NCBI GenBank assembly: GCA_047967505.1
Contig: CM106538.1
Strand: one strand, 5' to 3'
From: Dipteris shenzhenensis
Taxonomy: Eukaryota > Polypodiophyta > Polypodiopsida > Gleicheniales
Length of the DNA stretch: 64,000 bases
Part shown: positions 35,393-48,432 of the stretch, piece by piece
Layout: every line of letters begins with the position of its first letter
Position numbering within the stretch: the first letter of the stretch is position 1
The notes under the pieces: model-generated
What the model was told of the DNA's origin: nothing
What the model saw: the letters and a program-made list of their open reading frames with translations, nothing else
Databases searched by the model: none
Position numbers and translations under genes: made by a program

Positions 35393-38160
35393 TTGCAGTT
35401 CTTTGTGCGGGCATCTTCATCTCCAACAGCGGTTTTGGCTGGTTCTTGCAATCTCTTCTATCAAGGAGGGCATCAGGTGGAGGAGCACCAAATGTTAGAG
35501 GCGCCGCGATGGTGGGCCAAGTCAAGCATGCCCAATTTTCGAGGGAAAAATCTAATGACCCGAATGCTCCTGTCTGACAGTTTGAGAAGGTGTATGCAGT
35601 CAACAATCCACCACCCTTGGTACCACTCCAACAGGAGGCAGTTTTTGAGTCAACTTTAGTAGGAAAGGCTACATGGTGGCTAGCTAAGTATGCGGTGGAT
35701 TTCTTCACCACATATGATCTCATCTGTGAAGCATTCTTGAGATGGTTTTGTTAGGAAGAAATGATTCCACAAACTCTAGATAGATTGCAATGCATGGATC
35801 AAGGAGATTAGGATGTGGAGAATTATGCATCTGAATTCAACTTACTCATGCGATGTGTGCCACAAGCGAATCGGCCTGCTCAGGAGGTACTCAATGACTA
35901 CTTCATTTTGGGGCTATCCCGAGATCTGTGGATGACATTGGCCACATTGGATCAGACATAGACGACGCTCACAGCGGTCATGGCACAAGCAGTGCGAGCA
36001 AGGGAATCTCTGCATGGGAGGATAGCCAAGAACCTCAAATCATTTAAAAGTAAAACCAAGAAGAAACTAGCGAAATCTAAGAAGTCGGATGATATCGATG
36101 AAGACTTAGACGTGGATAGCTCTGACGAAAGCTTTGAAGGAAGTTCGGAGGAATCTGACTCAGTCTAAAGCGGGCAAGAGCGCTCCAGTGGCTTCCGGAG
36201 AAGGATCAGTGCCTAAAGGTTTGAAAGGTATATGCTTGACTAATACACACAACACAGTGGGATGCCACTATAATGGCCTTGGCCAAAGAGTGATTGGTCA
36301 ACAGCAGGATCCGAGTGTGTCTTTTGTGCAAGAAGAGCAACCACAGCAGTCGTTTCAACCACAACAATCATTCCAACCACAACAATCGTTCCAACGAGGC
36401 GAGCGCAGTGGGGGCCGCAAACGCGGACGCGGAGGTGGAGGTCGTGGTCAAAATCGATCGAAAACCTCCCTGTTCTACTTAGGCAAAGTCCATTGGCAGA
36501 ACAAATGCCTGGATGCTCAGGAATGGGATCGGCAACGAGCGGAGAGGCAAAAGATGACAAGGAAAATGCCCAGCATTTCTATGGTACACATTGTTGATGA
36601 TGATGCATTGGTGTGCCCAAAGATTAGCATAATCACCTGTGCGGGTACCAAGTTGCAAGGGCTGCCCAAAGATTAGCATAATCACCCGTGCGGGTACCAA
36701 GATGCAGGGGCTGCCCAAGAAAGGTGACAAGCTGCTAGATTGGCTAGCACATGAGCAAGTACGACGACAAGTCCACGAGTTGGTGATGGAGGAGCCACCA
36801 TTGATGCAACTAGTCGAGTCCGCAAAGTAGCCCATTGGGGCATGCAAGGTGCAGTTCACGGAATCGATTGTCCAATTAGAGTCGAAGATGGCACAAGGCA
36901 AGTTTAAGGTGCACTTACCGGGGAACGGCCCAAATGATGTCGAAGAAGCTCCCTTGTTGGTGGCTAACCAAGCCAAGAAGCAGGCAAATTCCCTGCAAAG
37001 GGAGACGGGGTTGGAATGCATTCTTGAAGCACCGATCCAGATCTCACTAGGGAGATTACTCAACTTGGTTCCTGGATTCGACTGGCAATTGTTGCACTCC
37101 CTTCACCTAGATCTATGCCAAGTGGATTCCTCTCGAGTACTGGTGGTCCCTCTAGCAGACATGAGAATTTCGGTGATATCCACAAAAGCACAAGGTCAGA
37201 CCTTTGCTTAGGTTCTGGGTAGATGGAGGTTCGGTTCAATATAGTCACTTTGAAGACTTGTCAAGAAATAGGATTGATTTCCTGGGAACCGCGGCGCCAT
37301 TCCTAGTCTGCATGGCTGATCAATGTTGAGTTCGACCACTCGGAATCTTATGGCAGTGGTCTTGGAGGTGGTGGGCATCTTGTTTGTGGTTTCATTCATG
37401 GTGCTCAATATGGAAGCTGCAACACCGAAGTATAGTGTACTCTTGGGTAGGCCCTAGTTGCGGCAAGCAAAGGTCAAGCAAAATTGGGAGCAGTACTTCA
37501 ACAATGCACAATATGCAAATCAAGTTGATGGACAAACACCTCTCGTTTAGGGACAAACAACACCCTTTCAAGAACCTGCAAATTTGGCTAAGAAAACTAG
37601 GTTTATAGCTTTGTTTTCTTCAAAAGAGGTAACACATACACCTTTGGTTCACGATAACGAAACACAAACCTCTAGTCCGGGGACAAATAGCACATGCTAC
37701 ACACTTTCAAGGACATGGAGGTTTGATTGAGAAAATGGGATTGCAGCTCTAGCTAAAGAACCTATACATAAGATAGGACATGCAAAATTGCTTCAAGGAC
37801 TTGTAGATGTGGGTGATGTGGGTGATGTGGATGATGGCACTCAAGAACCTGAAGATGCAAAAATCTTAACTGCACATCAACTAAAGAAAATAGAAGATCA
37901 AGAAGCAAGGTCCAATGCGGTCAGGGTAAAGCCCCTCCAAAATAAACCATGACATCGAATGCAAAAGGTGAATAGTTTAAGAACCATTATACTAGTCGCA
38001 AGTACTAGAAAAATACATCACTTATCTACAAAAAAGGGTCAAAGGAAAGTTGAAGGAAAAGATTAGAATGTGCAGAGCAACAAAAACGAAATGACATCAA
38101 TGAAAACATTGAATCTTCGTCTCAATGAGGTGGTTATTGATGATGATCCATTTGGGAACA
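35393..38160 (+). pseudogene. Ty3/gypsy-type gag-protease relic
   Basis: The gag core reads KATWWLAKYAVDFFTTYDL, EAFLRWF, LMRCVP, LNDYFILGLSRDLWMTLATL and MAQAVRARE (35660-36010), the Retrotrans_gag pattern. A Lys/Asp/Ser-rich linker and three QSFQPQ repeats (36345-36395) precede a degenerate zinc knuckle (GKVHWQNKC with the first Cys residues lost, about 36484). A 49-bp tandem duplication at 36615-36712 shifts frame. A retropepsin-like region follows at about 37210-37520 (VDGGS, VGILFVVSFMVLNMEAATPK, YSVLLGRP). Stops are frequent, and several are TAG where Gln fits (in GDxDVENY, FCxEEMIPQT, DQTxTTLT). No RT is present. Confidence 0.75.
36615..36712. repeat. 49-bp tandem duplication in gypsy gag
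   Basis: Copies at 36615-36663 and 36664-36712 differ at about four bases. Because 49 is not a multiple of three, the duplication breaks the gag frame. Confidence 0.9.
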
Positions 38161-39190
38161 CCTGCTCTACCCTATGAATGCCACCTCTGTGGGGACAGGA
38201 GGCCTCTATACTAATAGTAGGATGTTGGATAGATCCTTTGCTATAAAAAATTTTAATTCTTTGGTGGATGGAAAGACACCACCAGTACCATCAAATGTAG
38301 TGCTATGTTCAACCCTATTTATACCACACAAAATAGCTATGAATGAAGCTATCTATTTGATAGGGCCTAGACAGTTTCAAGAACTGTTCACCAACTTCCT
38401 TGGAGCAAAAGTTTTGGCTGTGGGTACATTTGGCATAGGCATAGATGGATACCTAATGATGAGGCAAAGAGATATATTTTAATGCACTAGAGATTTGAGT
38501 ATATCGATGGTCAACATTTTGCATATGCTTGTAAAAGAATGGCTAAAGATGCACTCCCAAATGAAAGAATTACACAAGCAATAGGGTTTCTCAATTTTAT
38601 GTCTTTACTGTAATGATATGTATCTTTGATTGTGAGTACAAATATCTGATTAAGTAAAAAAGACTCAATCATGATTCTATTGCCTTGTGAAATTATACCT
38701 CGACTTTCGAGATGTTGATGAAAGCGAGGACATTATGGAAAATATGTGGGCAGCTGATAACCACTCTCCAAAGAACTACCACTAAGAAAGAATTGGGAAC
38801 GCTCATTGCATTTTATACATGCCTAAGTTGTACCAAGGGCAAATCAAGGTAGAGATGAGGTGATGACAAGATTCTAGGTGGTAAGGGATAGATACCAGGA
38901 CTACACAAGTACTATATTTTGTCTTGATGATGTGTTTACCCAATCTTAGGGTTCTCAATGTAAATGGCATGATGAAGAGAAACTCATTGTAAATGATGAG
39001 GAGGTAGAGAATGACAAAGAGAACCTCAATTTTGGCCATCATGATGAGATAGAGAGTGATGAAGAATAATTGAATGATGTCAATGATGAGGATATAGAGA
39101 GTTCCTGTGATGAGGATGCAAAGATGACAGAGAGGATAGCAATGATGCCTCACAAGATGATGATGCATCACAACATTTCGTAAAGAGACC
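38161..39190 (+). pseudogene. Unrecognised gene relic with acidic C-terminus
   Basis: Broken frames give YIDGQHFAYACKRMAKDALP (about 38505) and, further on, DDVFTQS, EEKLIVNDEEVENDKENLNF, HHDEIESDEE and NDEDIESSCDED (about 38925-39120), an Asp/Glu-rich tail. The pieces look like one decayed protein gene but the family is unknown to me. It follows the gypsy relic on the same strand and may or may not belong to it. Confidence 0.3.
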
Positions 39191-41091
39191 ATGAAAACTC
39201 CTATAGTTATGAAACCTTAATCTTATCTTTGCTTTTGATATTTCTATAAATCCTATTTAAAGATAAAGACTCGTGCAATGTAGACCAAAAAAGAATGTAG
39301 CTTGCAATCAATATGTAGATTGTGGTATACCGTAACAATTGATTTACTAAGCTTGCACATTCAAATAATTTGATTGCAAAAGATAGCACAACAAAGACAA
39401 TGTTGTTGCAAGATCGTAGGCACGGTGGACTAATCAAAGGTAGAAAAACAGTCACATTTATACTTTCAATGGTTGTTCTATAGAGTTGCAAAAATCCTTC
39501 CCAGCTTCGATGCATTTACATAACGGTGTGCTACACGCACAAATCTAAAATGTGATCTACAAATTACTTGGGCAAAGATTCTATATGGCATGTGTAAATA
39601 ATTAGCTACTCTAGATATAAGTGCACGTTCATGATGGCAGAATACCTAGCATATTTGCAGTAGTATGTGCACAGTCTACGATTCGCAAAGAAAATTCATG
39701 CACATTACTCCATCTTTGAGTGTCGGAGAAAAAGAGAAGAAAAAAACAAAAGCACTACGACTCACCGACTACCTTCAACGTAAGCCTCCTTTGTAGAGCA
39801 AGCTTCAAAGCCCGTCCTAGAATCTTTCTTGCCACCTTGCCAATACTGCCTTTTTTCATGCCAATAGCTTCCTTAGAGACTAGCTTGGATGGCATGGCCA
39901 CTGCCCCACTGGATACCGTTGCAGTTTCGGTTTCACGTCATCGATGTCGGGTTCTTCTTCTCCAACTTCGCAAATGCCCTTCAACTTTGTGTCGCAAGCT
40001 ACGTCTTCTGTCTTCACCTCCACCAGAACTATCCTAGTGCCAGCACCACCTCTACAAACATGTTGGTGCTGCCAACAGATTAATTCTACTATAACTCACT
40101 GGGTTGGGTAAGAAGGCAGGACTGCACGAGGCTATGGCGTGGGCGACAAGGCATAATAAAAGCAGATAAGGAGGGTCAATGGGGCACCAACAAGAGAGGA
40201 AAGCACAATGATGGGTTGGAGAAGACTGTCAAGAAGAGATCGGGGTCTCGAAGGTTGGATGAAGCAATTGTCGCATGAGCTCTCTTCGGACTTGAAGAGG
40301 AGGGCGTCTACTGACATGGGCAAGATTTCTCAGGAGCTGAAACATATGTCAGTTGGTTCCATTAGATCTGCTATGACATTGGCTGCACCGGGATAGTAGA
40401 AGAATCGGCATCCATTCTTCTGAAACCGCTGACGAGCATTGGAATGAGCGATGCTTTGGCGGTTGTCTGATTGATGATGACTTTGCTTCCGAGGTAAATG
40501 TCGTAGCAAGTCCGGATAGCATTCATAAGCCTTTCTCCGTGCACTCACAAGGGCATAGAAGTAACAGCTGAAAGCAGCCTTTTGAGACGCAAAACCTCAA
40601 TGACTTTCATCGATCTAGCCTCGCACGCAACGACTAAAATGAAGACAGCGTCGTCTGCAAGGAAGCAGCCAGAGCCAAAAGCTTGCCATCGGTGGTTCTC
40701 GGAGTCAATCAGCGAGGCAAATTATGGATGAACCTCCTTTCAAAACTTCCCAAGTGCCCAGGAATCGCAAGGTCCACGTCAGGAGCAAAGTATGGCTTGG
40801 AGGGGCTTCGGTTCTCATCAGCAAGAGCACAATCACTACAAATGCTTCAAAGCTTCTATTTAGTTAACTTATGGATGGATGGAAGCACACGAAGAGAAGC
40901 GGAAATCGTGGACGGAGGGAGTGATCTAGGGAAGAAGGCATTGATTACGAGACGAAAAAATAATTGTGCCTAGTGAACAACAAAAGTACTCGAGCACATA
41001 ACACAACGGAAGCTCTCAATCACAGCAGCAACAATAAGAAGGGCGATGATGGTGCATGCGCAGAAGCATTCGGATCGATTTCACTCCTCAC
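39191..41091. other. No confident gene; possible further minus-strand exons
   Basis: GC content and codon-like texture rise here. Minus-strand stretches such as KTEDVACDTKLKGICEVGEE (about 40020) and MPSKLVSKEAIGMKKGSIGK (39895 down) could be exons of the gene starting at 41268, but I could not chain them with consistent splice sites. Confidence 0.35.
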
Positions 41092-41268
41092 CTTTGCAGT
41101 CAGAGTTCGCCTCATCATGGTAGAACTCATACACCTCTTCCGAAAAGTCTATCACGATCGAAATAATATACGATTTAGAATGAAATTGAAGTTCAAAACA
41201 CAAAGGGAAGGAAGTTACGAATCAACGCAGTAGTCACCTCCTCGGAATGCAGAGCTCTCAATATCCAT
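41092..41268 (-). CDS. Two candidate 5' exons of an unknown gene divergent from VPS55
   Basis: ATG at 41268 opens exon 1 (41268-41238), followed by donor GTGACT. An acceptor (GATAG) precedes exon 2 (41148-41092), which ends at donor GTGAGG. Joined, the frame reads MDIESSAFRGDFSEEVYEFY then HDEANSDCK, open across the 89-bp intron. The residues are non-repetitive and protein-like. Downstream exons were not resolved and I do not recognise the family. Position, head to head with VPS55 about 0.9 kb away, supports a host gene with a shared upstream region. Two matching splice sites and an open frame could still be chance. Confidence 0.4.
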
Positions 41269-41732
41269 CGTCTCGTTGGAGACACCCATTGCAAAAAAGG
41301 CAGCACATAGAGAAAACACGCTCGTCCTTCATCTTTATCCTGTTCCTCCAGCGCTATATTTAGACAGAGTAAACGATGCTCTGTGTCATGCCCTTCGAAA
41401 CGAACTTCCACTTCCGAATTGGCATCCCAAAATTGGTGTGGCAAAGTCATATGGCATTCTCATGCCCCATCTCTTCCTAACCTCAGTGACACTTGCAAAG
41501 CCACACGTCCTTGCTATGCAGCGACTCACAGTACCGCCAATCACAAACTAGGAGTTCCAGCCAATGGGAAATAAAAGTGCGAAAATTTGTTCAAAATTAA
41601 TTTTGGTTTTCCTTAGCAATAGCGCCTTTACAATAGCCTACCCCATCGAGGGCAAGCCAAAAATTTGCAAGTGCTCTAGAAAAACCTTCAGAATTTTGGA
41701 AGCTCAAGTTTTTGTGATTTATTTGAGGACAC

Positions 41733-41810
41733 GGATTAGGACTTGTATACTAACATTAGATTAGGATTAGGACTTGTATTAACATTAGATTAGGACTTGT
41801 ATTAACATTA
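41733..41810. repeat. Three copies of a 23-bp repeat upstream of VPS55
   Basis: GATTAGGACTTGTATTAACA-type units at about 41733, 41765 and 41788; the last two are identical and adjacent. They lie between the two divergent genes. Confidence 0.85.
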
Positions 41811-42173
41811 GTCTGCCGGGAACCTCGTGCTTTTCTTGTTTTCCCAAAGGTAATTTACAGTGTACAGTGTGCAATTGGGTCTCTTTACAGAAGGCATTTC
41901 AGGGTGGAGATCGATCTCTTAGAGACGTCTTTCTCTGCTATTGCTCAAGAATCGACATCCCTCAGCCAATTCGTTGCCCAGGTTTCTCTACCAAGTCTCT
42001 TGATCTGATGCTAACCTTCTTGTTGCTTTCAAGATTCCCGATTTTTGGGATGCTCGATGATTGCTCTGTAGCTTGCAGTCGTCGTTAATTCTCTGTTTGT
42101 GTCGAGCCCGATGAGCTCCTCTCACCATAGTTTCCTTCGGCAGGGAATCGCCCGACTTCTTGGATGATCCTAG
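41811..42173 (+). promoter_or_regulatory. Probable leader and promoter region of VPS55
   Basis: Pyrimidine-rich sequence with candidate 5'UTR splice sites (for example GCCCAG|GTTTCT at about 41981). CTAG immediately before the ATG at 42174 could be the acceptor of a leader intron. If unspliced, an out-of-frame ATG at 42164 would precede the start. No clear TATA box seen. Confidence 0.4.
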
Positions 42174-43040
42174 ATGGCAGACTGCCCGCCTTATTTTGGT
42201 GGTTGTTTCCACTCTTGCAAGCTTGCTGGGTTGGCGCTTCTGCTTGCAGCTGCTATTATATTGCAGATACTGGTTCGCAGTCTTACTCATAAAATTTCCC
42301 ACTAAATGAAGAATCATTTTCGTTGTGTCTACAGGAGCTTCTTCGTCCTTGTAAATTAATAGTTTTTTAATCTCTCAAGCAAGCTGACTACCGTGAAGCT
42401 GGCAGAAGACTTAAGATGTAGATCTGAACAGGCGTTTCAATCCTTTTAACTGACCACTTCTAATGCGTTGATAGAATTATTGCAGGCATGCGCACTTTAC
42501 CATAACTGGTGGCCCATGTTGACTGGTATGCCATCCGCATGGAATTATCTGCAGCTCATTTGGAATGTGTTGCGAATTTCTTTGTTGAACATGGTCAACT
42601 TATGAACACACTTCATCGTTTTGATACAGTGATTATGTACGTTCTGTTACCCATGCCTTTTTTGTTCTTCAGAGGTGGTTCTACAGACATATTGAGTTCT
42701 GACTCGGGAGAGTATGTTTCTACGAGCTATCTTGCCATTGGTGTTCTTCTATGTTGTTTTGGTTTCCAATCTGATTATCGTCAGCAGTCTTGACTTGTTC
42801 AGAGGATCTTTTGTATTGCATAGCGTGTTGATGATTCTCTTGCATGATGACAGCTGGGCAGATGCTGCAAAGTTTCTGACTGGATTTTCTGCAATTGGAA
42901 GTATTGCTATCCCATCGATCTTGTACCATGCCCAGCTCATCAGGGCAGCTGCAATGTGCTTGGCCTTTGCATCTTTCTTTGTTCTTGTTTTGACTATATT
43001 TCTTTTTTATCAGACACTAAAAGGAGATGATGACTGGTAA
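42174..43040 (+). CDS. VPS55: Vacuolar protein sorting 55 (VPS55/LEPROT family), four exons
   Basis: Exons 42174-42272, 42486-42525, 42630-42711 and 42854-43040 join in frame to 135 residues, the usual family length. All three introns are GT-AG (213, 104 and 142 bp). The protein starts MADCPPYFGG, as plant members start with MAD. Hydrophobic segments lie at about residues 16-35, 46-62, 76-95 and 100-122, giving a four-pass membrane protein. Conserved motifs are YHNWWPMLT, VIMYVLLPMPFLFF, DWADAAKFLTG and SIGSIAIPSIL-like GSIAIPSILYHA. It ends in the acidic KGDDDW. VPS55 acts on endosomal membranes in transport to the vacuole, in yeast with VPS68, and is related to the animal leptin-receptor-overlapping protein. 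There is no frameshift or stop, in contrast to everything around it, so it is probably a working host gene. Start choice rests on MAD alignment and reading frame. Confidence 0.92.
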
Positions 43041-46000
43041 TTTTATCACTTCTCATGATTTTGCCAGTATCATGATCCAAATTAACAAATATGCTCAAGC
43101 AAGAGTCTGTGGTGAGAATTGCCTAGCGGTTTGAGTCAGGGGGCAACCTGAAAAAGTTTTGTGTGCAGCAATCACAACCCAAAAAGTTGGGTCATTCTTT
43201 GATTTACTAAAATTCTTTTGGCAATCAGGGTTATGAATCTTTGTTATGCTCCTATGGGATATGTTTATTCAAGCTTTGAAAACAATGCTTACTTCCTCTG
43301 ATACATATACATGTATTCATTCTGATTTCCACCTACACCTAGCAGCTACGTGAGGTTATATGAAGAATACTAAGTGTATGTTTAAAGTCTCATGATTTCT
43401 TGTGATTTTACAACTTACATGGTAAGCATGGACATGATGGCATGGTTTGCGTGATACTCAGGGCATGCCACGTATGTGAGTGCCCCTAGTATCATGCCAT
43501 GTCCTGTCGTTTCATTTCAGGTTTACATTAGAATGTGGGATTGACCAGGCTCTGGACACAATGATTGTGATTGTGGTTGAGTGACATTGTCATGTGCGCG
43601 GAGGCTACCTTCGATAGAAAAAGACAATGCCTCTTTTTTTCTTTATCTTTTTTTTTTGGGGAGAAGAAGGGGGGGGGACGGGGTAATTCCAAGAGCAAGT
43701 TGATGGTTGGACCAGTAGTTTGTGTCCAGCTTAGCTCTTGAGTGGTTGGTGTTTGTGTTTTTTGGGAAGTCATGTTTTGCCTGGTGGATCACAGGAAGCT
43801 TCTGATTTGCCATGTTGTGAAATGAGGCCATATAAAGCTGCGCGCACTGAGGCAGAGACCTTTTCCTGCACAGCTGCCATTGTCGCCAAGGTGCCCTTGA
43901 TGTTGCAGGTTCAAGCACCTAAGATGCCCTTTGTTTTGACTGTCTGTAAATCGTGCCATCTTTGAAGACACTTGCCCTTGCTGACTTGTATTGCTCCTCA
44001 ACTTTCTTTTCCTATCAATACTCGTTTTCTATGTGAAGGATTCTTTCTGTAGAAGATGTTACATGTCTCATACATGACAACCACATGCTGATCGGACTTC
44101 CTGGGTGGCCTGATAAGCGGTTGTGTAGCCTTGGTGCTTTCATGTGCTCATATGGGATGCTTACATCAGTGAAATGCTAGGATTTTGAAATGTCTGTGCT
44201 AAATGATGGTTGCTTAATGGGATAGTTCAAATATTGCATTTTGAAATGTCTGTGCTAATTGATAGTTGCTTAATGGGATAGTTCAAATATTGCATTTGTG
44301 TTCATATGCTTACCTGGAAATAGAATACCGTCTCTTACCCTTGAGTAAGTCCCCCTACTCAATGAAAAGTTAGCTTTAGTGGATGTGAAAGGTGACAAAA
44401 TTAAGGCAAGGTACGGGGGGAGGACAAAATACCTCTTGCCTCTCCTGTCATGTCCCTTCCCCTCAGCCTCTGCTGTCGGCTTTACTTGTTGCTCATTCAT
44501 CCATCTTCTCCCATTGGTGCTCCCCACTTCTGAGCCTCTGCAGCTCAGCAACCAATCCCCCCCCACCCCCCTGCCCGCAGGCGAGCCTTTCCTCCTAGGC
44601 TTTAAGATTTGTGTTTTTAAGTAGAGCGATTAAGATCGTCTTGCGTTGAAAGTGAAGAAAGAGAAATGATGACAATTGAATAGCTTTCAAGTGTCCTGCT
44701 TGTAGAGAATAATAAAAGGCAGCTCTTTATTGTCTGAGTCAATGTTTTCATGATCCATAATGTGTAGCAATTTGATTATAGAACAATGAGCAAATGCATG
44801 TGAGCAGAACTGTTTTTGGGAAAATGTGGGAGGGGTAAACCAATAAGCTGTCTACCCCCAAGGCATGCCTGAATGTGAGGCGGAAAGGGTGCAAGCCGAT
44901 GAGGTTGGGATAGGGTTTTGGACTTGTTTACACATGATCTTGAAAAACAATGTTTTTTGGGAAGTAAGGTCAAGATATGTTGCCTCACTATGAATGGCAT
45001 TTTATGCTTTAGATTGTTGTGTTAGTATTTTTTAACAATTCATACATCAACATTATGCATTCATCATAATGTAAAAAGAATAAGACATACATTGGATGAG
45101 AGAAGGTGCTTTTATTAAAAGTGATTAGTATGTTGGTTTATGTTTGACCTTTGTTAACCCTCGAAACGGGTTAGAGAAATTTATATTTGGCGTATCTATC
45201 TATTTGAGGCTTATTTGACATGCACCCATGAATACCTCTAAGATAAGTAATATTGTAAATCTACAAGCCATTTTAGCTAAAGTATAACTGGTGATCAATT
45301 GTCACCGGTGAGCAATGGTCGCTAGTGTTAGGAGATGTGTTTTTGTGTCTATTTGCATTACCCTACTCCAATGTCTATGATGTTACTCTTGGAAGTCGTT
45401 CTTGGGTGCAAGTGGACAAGGGGTGACTTGACAGAACCTCATATGATGCACACTTTCAAATTAATCATGAAATGAACAACAGAAGAGGTTTCAGAATCAA
45501 CTAGTCATCAAAATGAATAAGAGCCTGCTTAGTGAATGCTCCATGTGTACCCCACTCAAACACAAAACACTAACTTATAGGCTACCAAGTCTCCATCACC
45601 AACCCAAAATCCTATCCAAGATCTACATCCTCCAACCAACTTGATATTCAAATCCCAACACTACCACTCAACATGAAACTAGAGGAGCATCGCCAAATGA
45701 TATATGAAATGAGAGAAGCCTTTATCTACAGGGTTATTACAAGGTTTTGAATGTACTATAAGACATGGTATTAATTGGACACACTACATTACATAAGGAG
45801 AGTAGTGTATTGATTGAGGAAGATGACTCTATGAAGTTGCTTGACCTCCTCAAACTCCATATACCTTAGACCTTGGCCATCCTCATATAATGACCAAGTG
45901 ATTTGTACTTGGATATAATCGGCTAAGATTCGGCTTCCATGAACATGCTTGGGTTTCTCAGCATACCGTACCTCCTTTTGTGAAAAAGCACATAGCTCTA

Positions 46001-46399
46001 AACGAGGACACAATCCAACGCTATAAGCACACATCAAAGAGAAGATGAGAGAGATCACATACATACCAAATGTACACTCTCACATAACCAAAAAGATGAA
46101 GATGATACACAATATACGGAACACTAGGTGGATTGCCCTAAGTCCATAAGGACTATTCACACAAGGCCTTGGGATCCCTCCAGAGAACTCTATGGTCCTA
46201 ACTATCTACCCATCTATACCTCATAAGAACATATATTCAACCATATATACATAGGTGAGACCAGCCCAATGACCCATATACTTCAACTCCAAGGTCCACA
46301 TCCATCCATTTTGGCATTCAGAAGGCATCAATTTTTGGGGGAGCATAACTTTTTGCTCAAGACCCCAAATCCAAGGCAATTCTGGGTCATCAGAAATTC
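43041..46399. other. VPS55 3' region, then intergenic; no further gene recognised
   Basis: The first several hundred bases are probably VPS55 3'UTR. Beyond that the sequence is mixed, with a 56-bp tandem duplication at 44183-44294 and a poly-C/poly-G stretch near 43665. None of the open frames resembles a known protein. Confidence 0.5.
44183..44294. repeat. 56-bp tandem duplication
   Basis: Copies at 44183-44238 and 44239-44294 share TTTTGAAATGTCTGTGCTAA and GATAGTTCAAATATTGCA with only a few differences. Confidence 0.9.
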
Positions 46400-47600
46400 C
46401 ATGGGCAAATTTCGTGTGCCTGTGTTTGATGGAAACAACTTCCACATCTGGAAATGTTGCATAAAGAATCTGTTTGCCAGAAGGAAGTTGTGGATATTTG
46501 TTTATGGCAAAGTGACAACTCTAGGGGAGAATGCACGCAAGCACAAAGGATGCCTATGATGAGTTGAATCCAAAGTAATGGATATTTTTACAATATGCCT
46601 AAAGAACACATTGTTTGCCCAAGTGATGCATTTGATTAGGCATTTGAGGTGTGGACAATGTTGACGTCCATTTATAAGGTCAAGCATTGGTCACACGCCT
46701 GAATTTGAAGACACAGTTGGCAAATCTTCATATCAAAGAAGGTGATGCCTTGCTGGAACATCTGAACAAGATGAAGCTTCTCAAGGACAGACTGACTAAG
46801 GATGGCTTTGATATGGATGATGTGGAGTCGGTGGAAAGGATACTAAAGAGTTTACTCCTATCCTTTGAGAGCCTCAAGGTGGTAGTGAGACACGGCTATC
46901 AAGTCAGATGAAAAGGATTGAGGGATAACCATGTTGAAGGTGCACTGGTGGCAAATATGTGCAATATGAAATTCAAAGGAAAGAAGCCTAAGAGGAATGC
47001 ATAGCGGGGTGAAAGTTAAAAGTCCAAGCCTAGACATCACAAGAAGAATCAAAGCGAACAAAGATAGCAGTCTTTGGTAAGCAGAAGGCCTATGCAAAGA
47101 GCAAAGTAAAATGCTATGAATGTGACAAGTTGGGTCACATTGCAAGAGAATGCCATAGCAAGCAAAAGGCCAGACCTAGGAACAATGGTAACAAAACAAG
47201 GAGGGCACATGATGCAATAGAAGTTGTTTATGCTTCCAATGGGTCAAAAAGGGGTAATGCCTAAAGAAGAATGTGTTGTGCAAGGAAAAGGATGCCGATT
47301 GTCACAGACAGGTTGTGCAACGATGTATATGCCAAGGGCATCAAATTATGCGCACCATTGAGTGAATTAAAGAAAATTGATCGACATGTGTAAATATTGG
47401 ATTTAGATGCATCACAACAACATATGTGTTGCTGATGTGATTGGTTCATCTAGGAGATAATCATCCACTTCTAGCCAAAGGAATTGGTGATGTACTAGTT
47501 TAGCTTCCAAATGTGAAGAAAAAGTTCATTTTTGATGTTCTTTATGTGCCAAGACTTGCCATGATTTTACTGTCAGTTATCCAATGTGCTAATTAGAAGA
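46400..47600 (+). pseudogene. Ty1/copia gag and protease relic
   Basis: Gag starts with MGKFRVPVFDGNNFHIWKC (46400) and continues with LNLKTQLANLHIKEGDALLE, HLNKMKLLKDRL and a canonical zinc knuckle CYECDKLGHIARECH (about 47110). The protease site follows with DLDAS at about 47403 in place of the usual DSGAS, then LYVPRLAMILLSV (about 47540). Frame changes and stops occur throughout, and the altered active site confirms loss of function. No integrase or RT follows; a LINE relic begins 400 bp further on. Confidence 0.85.
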
Positions 47601-47974
47601 TTAGAACGCTCTTGACCCCCATGAGAGTATCAAGTTGACTATAGAGTTCTATTGGCGTTTGTTCTAGGTAGAGGAGAAGTCCCCCTAGTGATCTTATCGT
47701 CAGAGAGATTGTCTAGAAGCACATTCCACCTGTGGTATCGTAGAGCATGGGCAGACAACTAGATCTTCCTTTCAAAGATTAGGAGATCTTTGAGGCTCTT
47801 AGGGTCCTACCACTATAGAAGTGCCCCAAAGAGGATGCCTTTACACCAACTTTCTTCAAGTGCTTCTAGGAGCACACCTACACTCCTCTTTGAATAGCTT
47901 TCCAGGAGATCTTCGATATAGGCTTGCATCCTCTGTCTTTAAGTAGATGGTGGATTTGTTTGATCTCAAAGGGG

Positions 47975-48359
47975 GGAGATTGAGTGGACCTTTGGCAATG
48001 GAGGCCGATCACCCAGTTGGACATAGCCTACAAGATCTTGGCTAAGGTCTTGAGTCTACAACTAGGGTCTCATTTGGTGGACATCATTCATGATAGTCAG
48101 ACAGGGTCGTCCAAAAATGTGGCATCTTGGACAACATTTTCACTTTTTTGGGAGGCTTTAGAATAGGTCCAAGAGGAGTCACACCCTCTCGCTATCCTAC
48201 TCCTAGATTTCAATGAGAAGGCATACGACGGGGTGGACTGGCCCTTCCTAGAGGGCACTATGCATCGGTTAGACTTCTCTTAGAGGTGGATTAGGGGGTT
48301 CTCATCCCTTTACGTAGGTAGCTCGAGTCAGATGCTTATTGATTGTCATATAGGCAAGG

Positions 48360-48432
<73 letters not shown>

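Noticed and set aside
41276-41551. Plus-strand frame of 91 codons upstream of VPS55
   Set aside because: No family resemblance and it overlaps the presumed shared promoter region.
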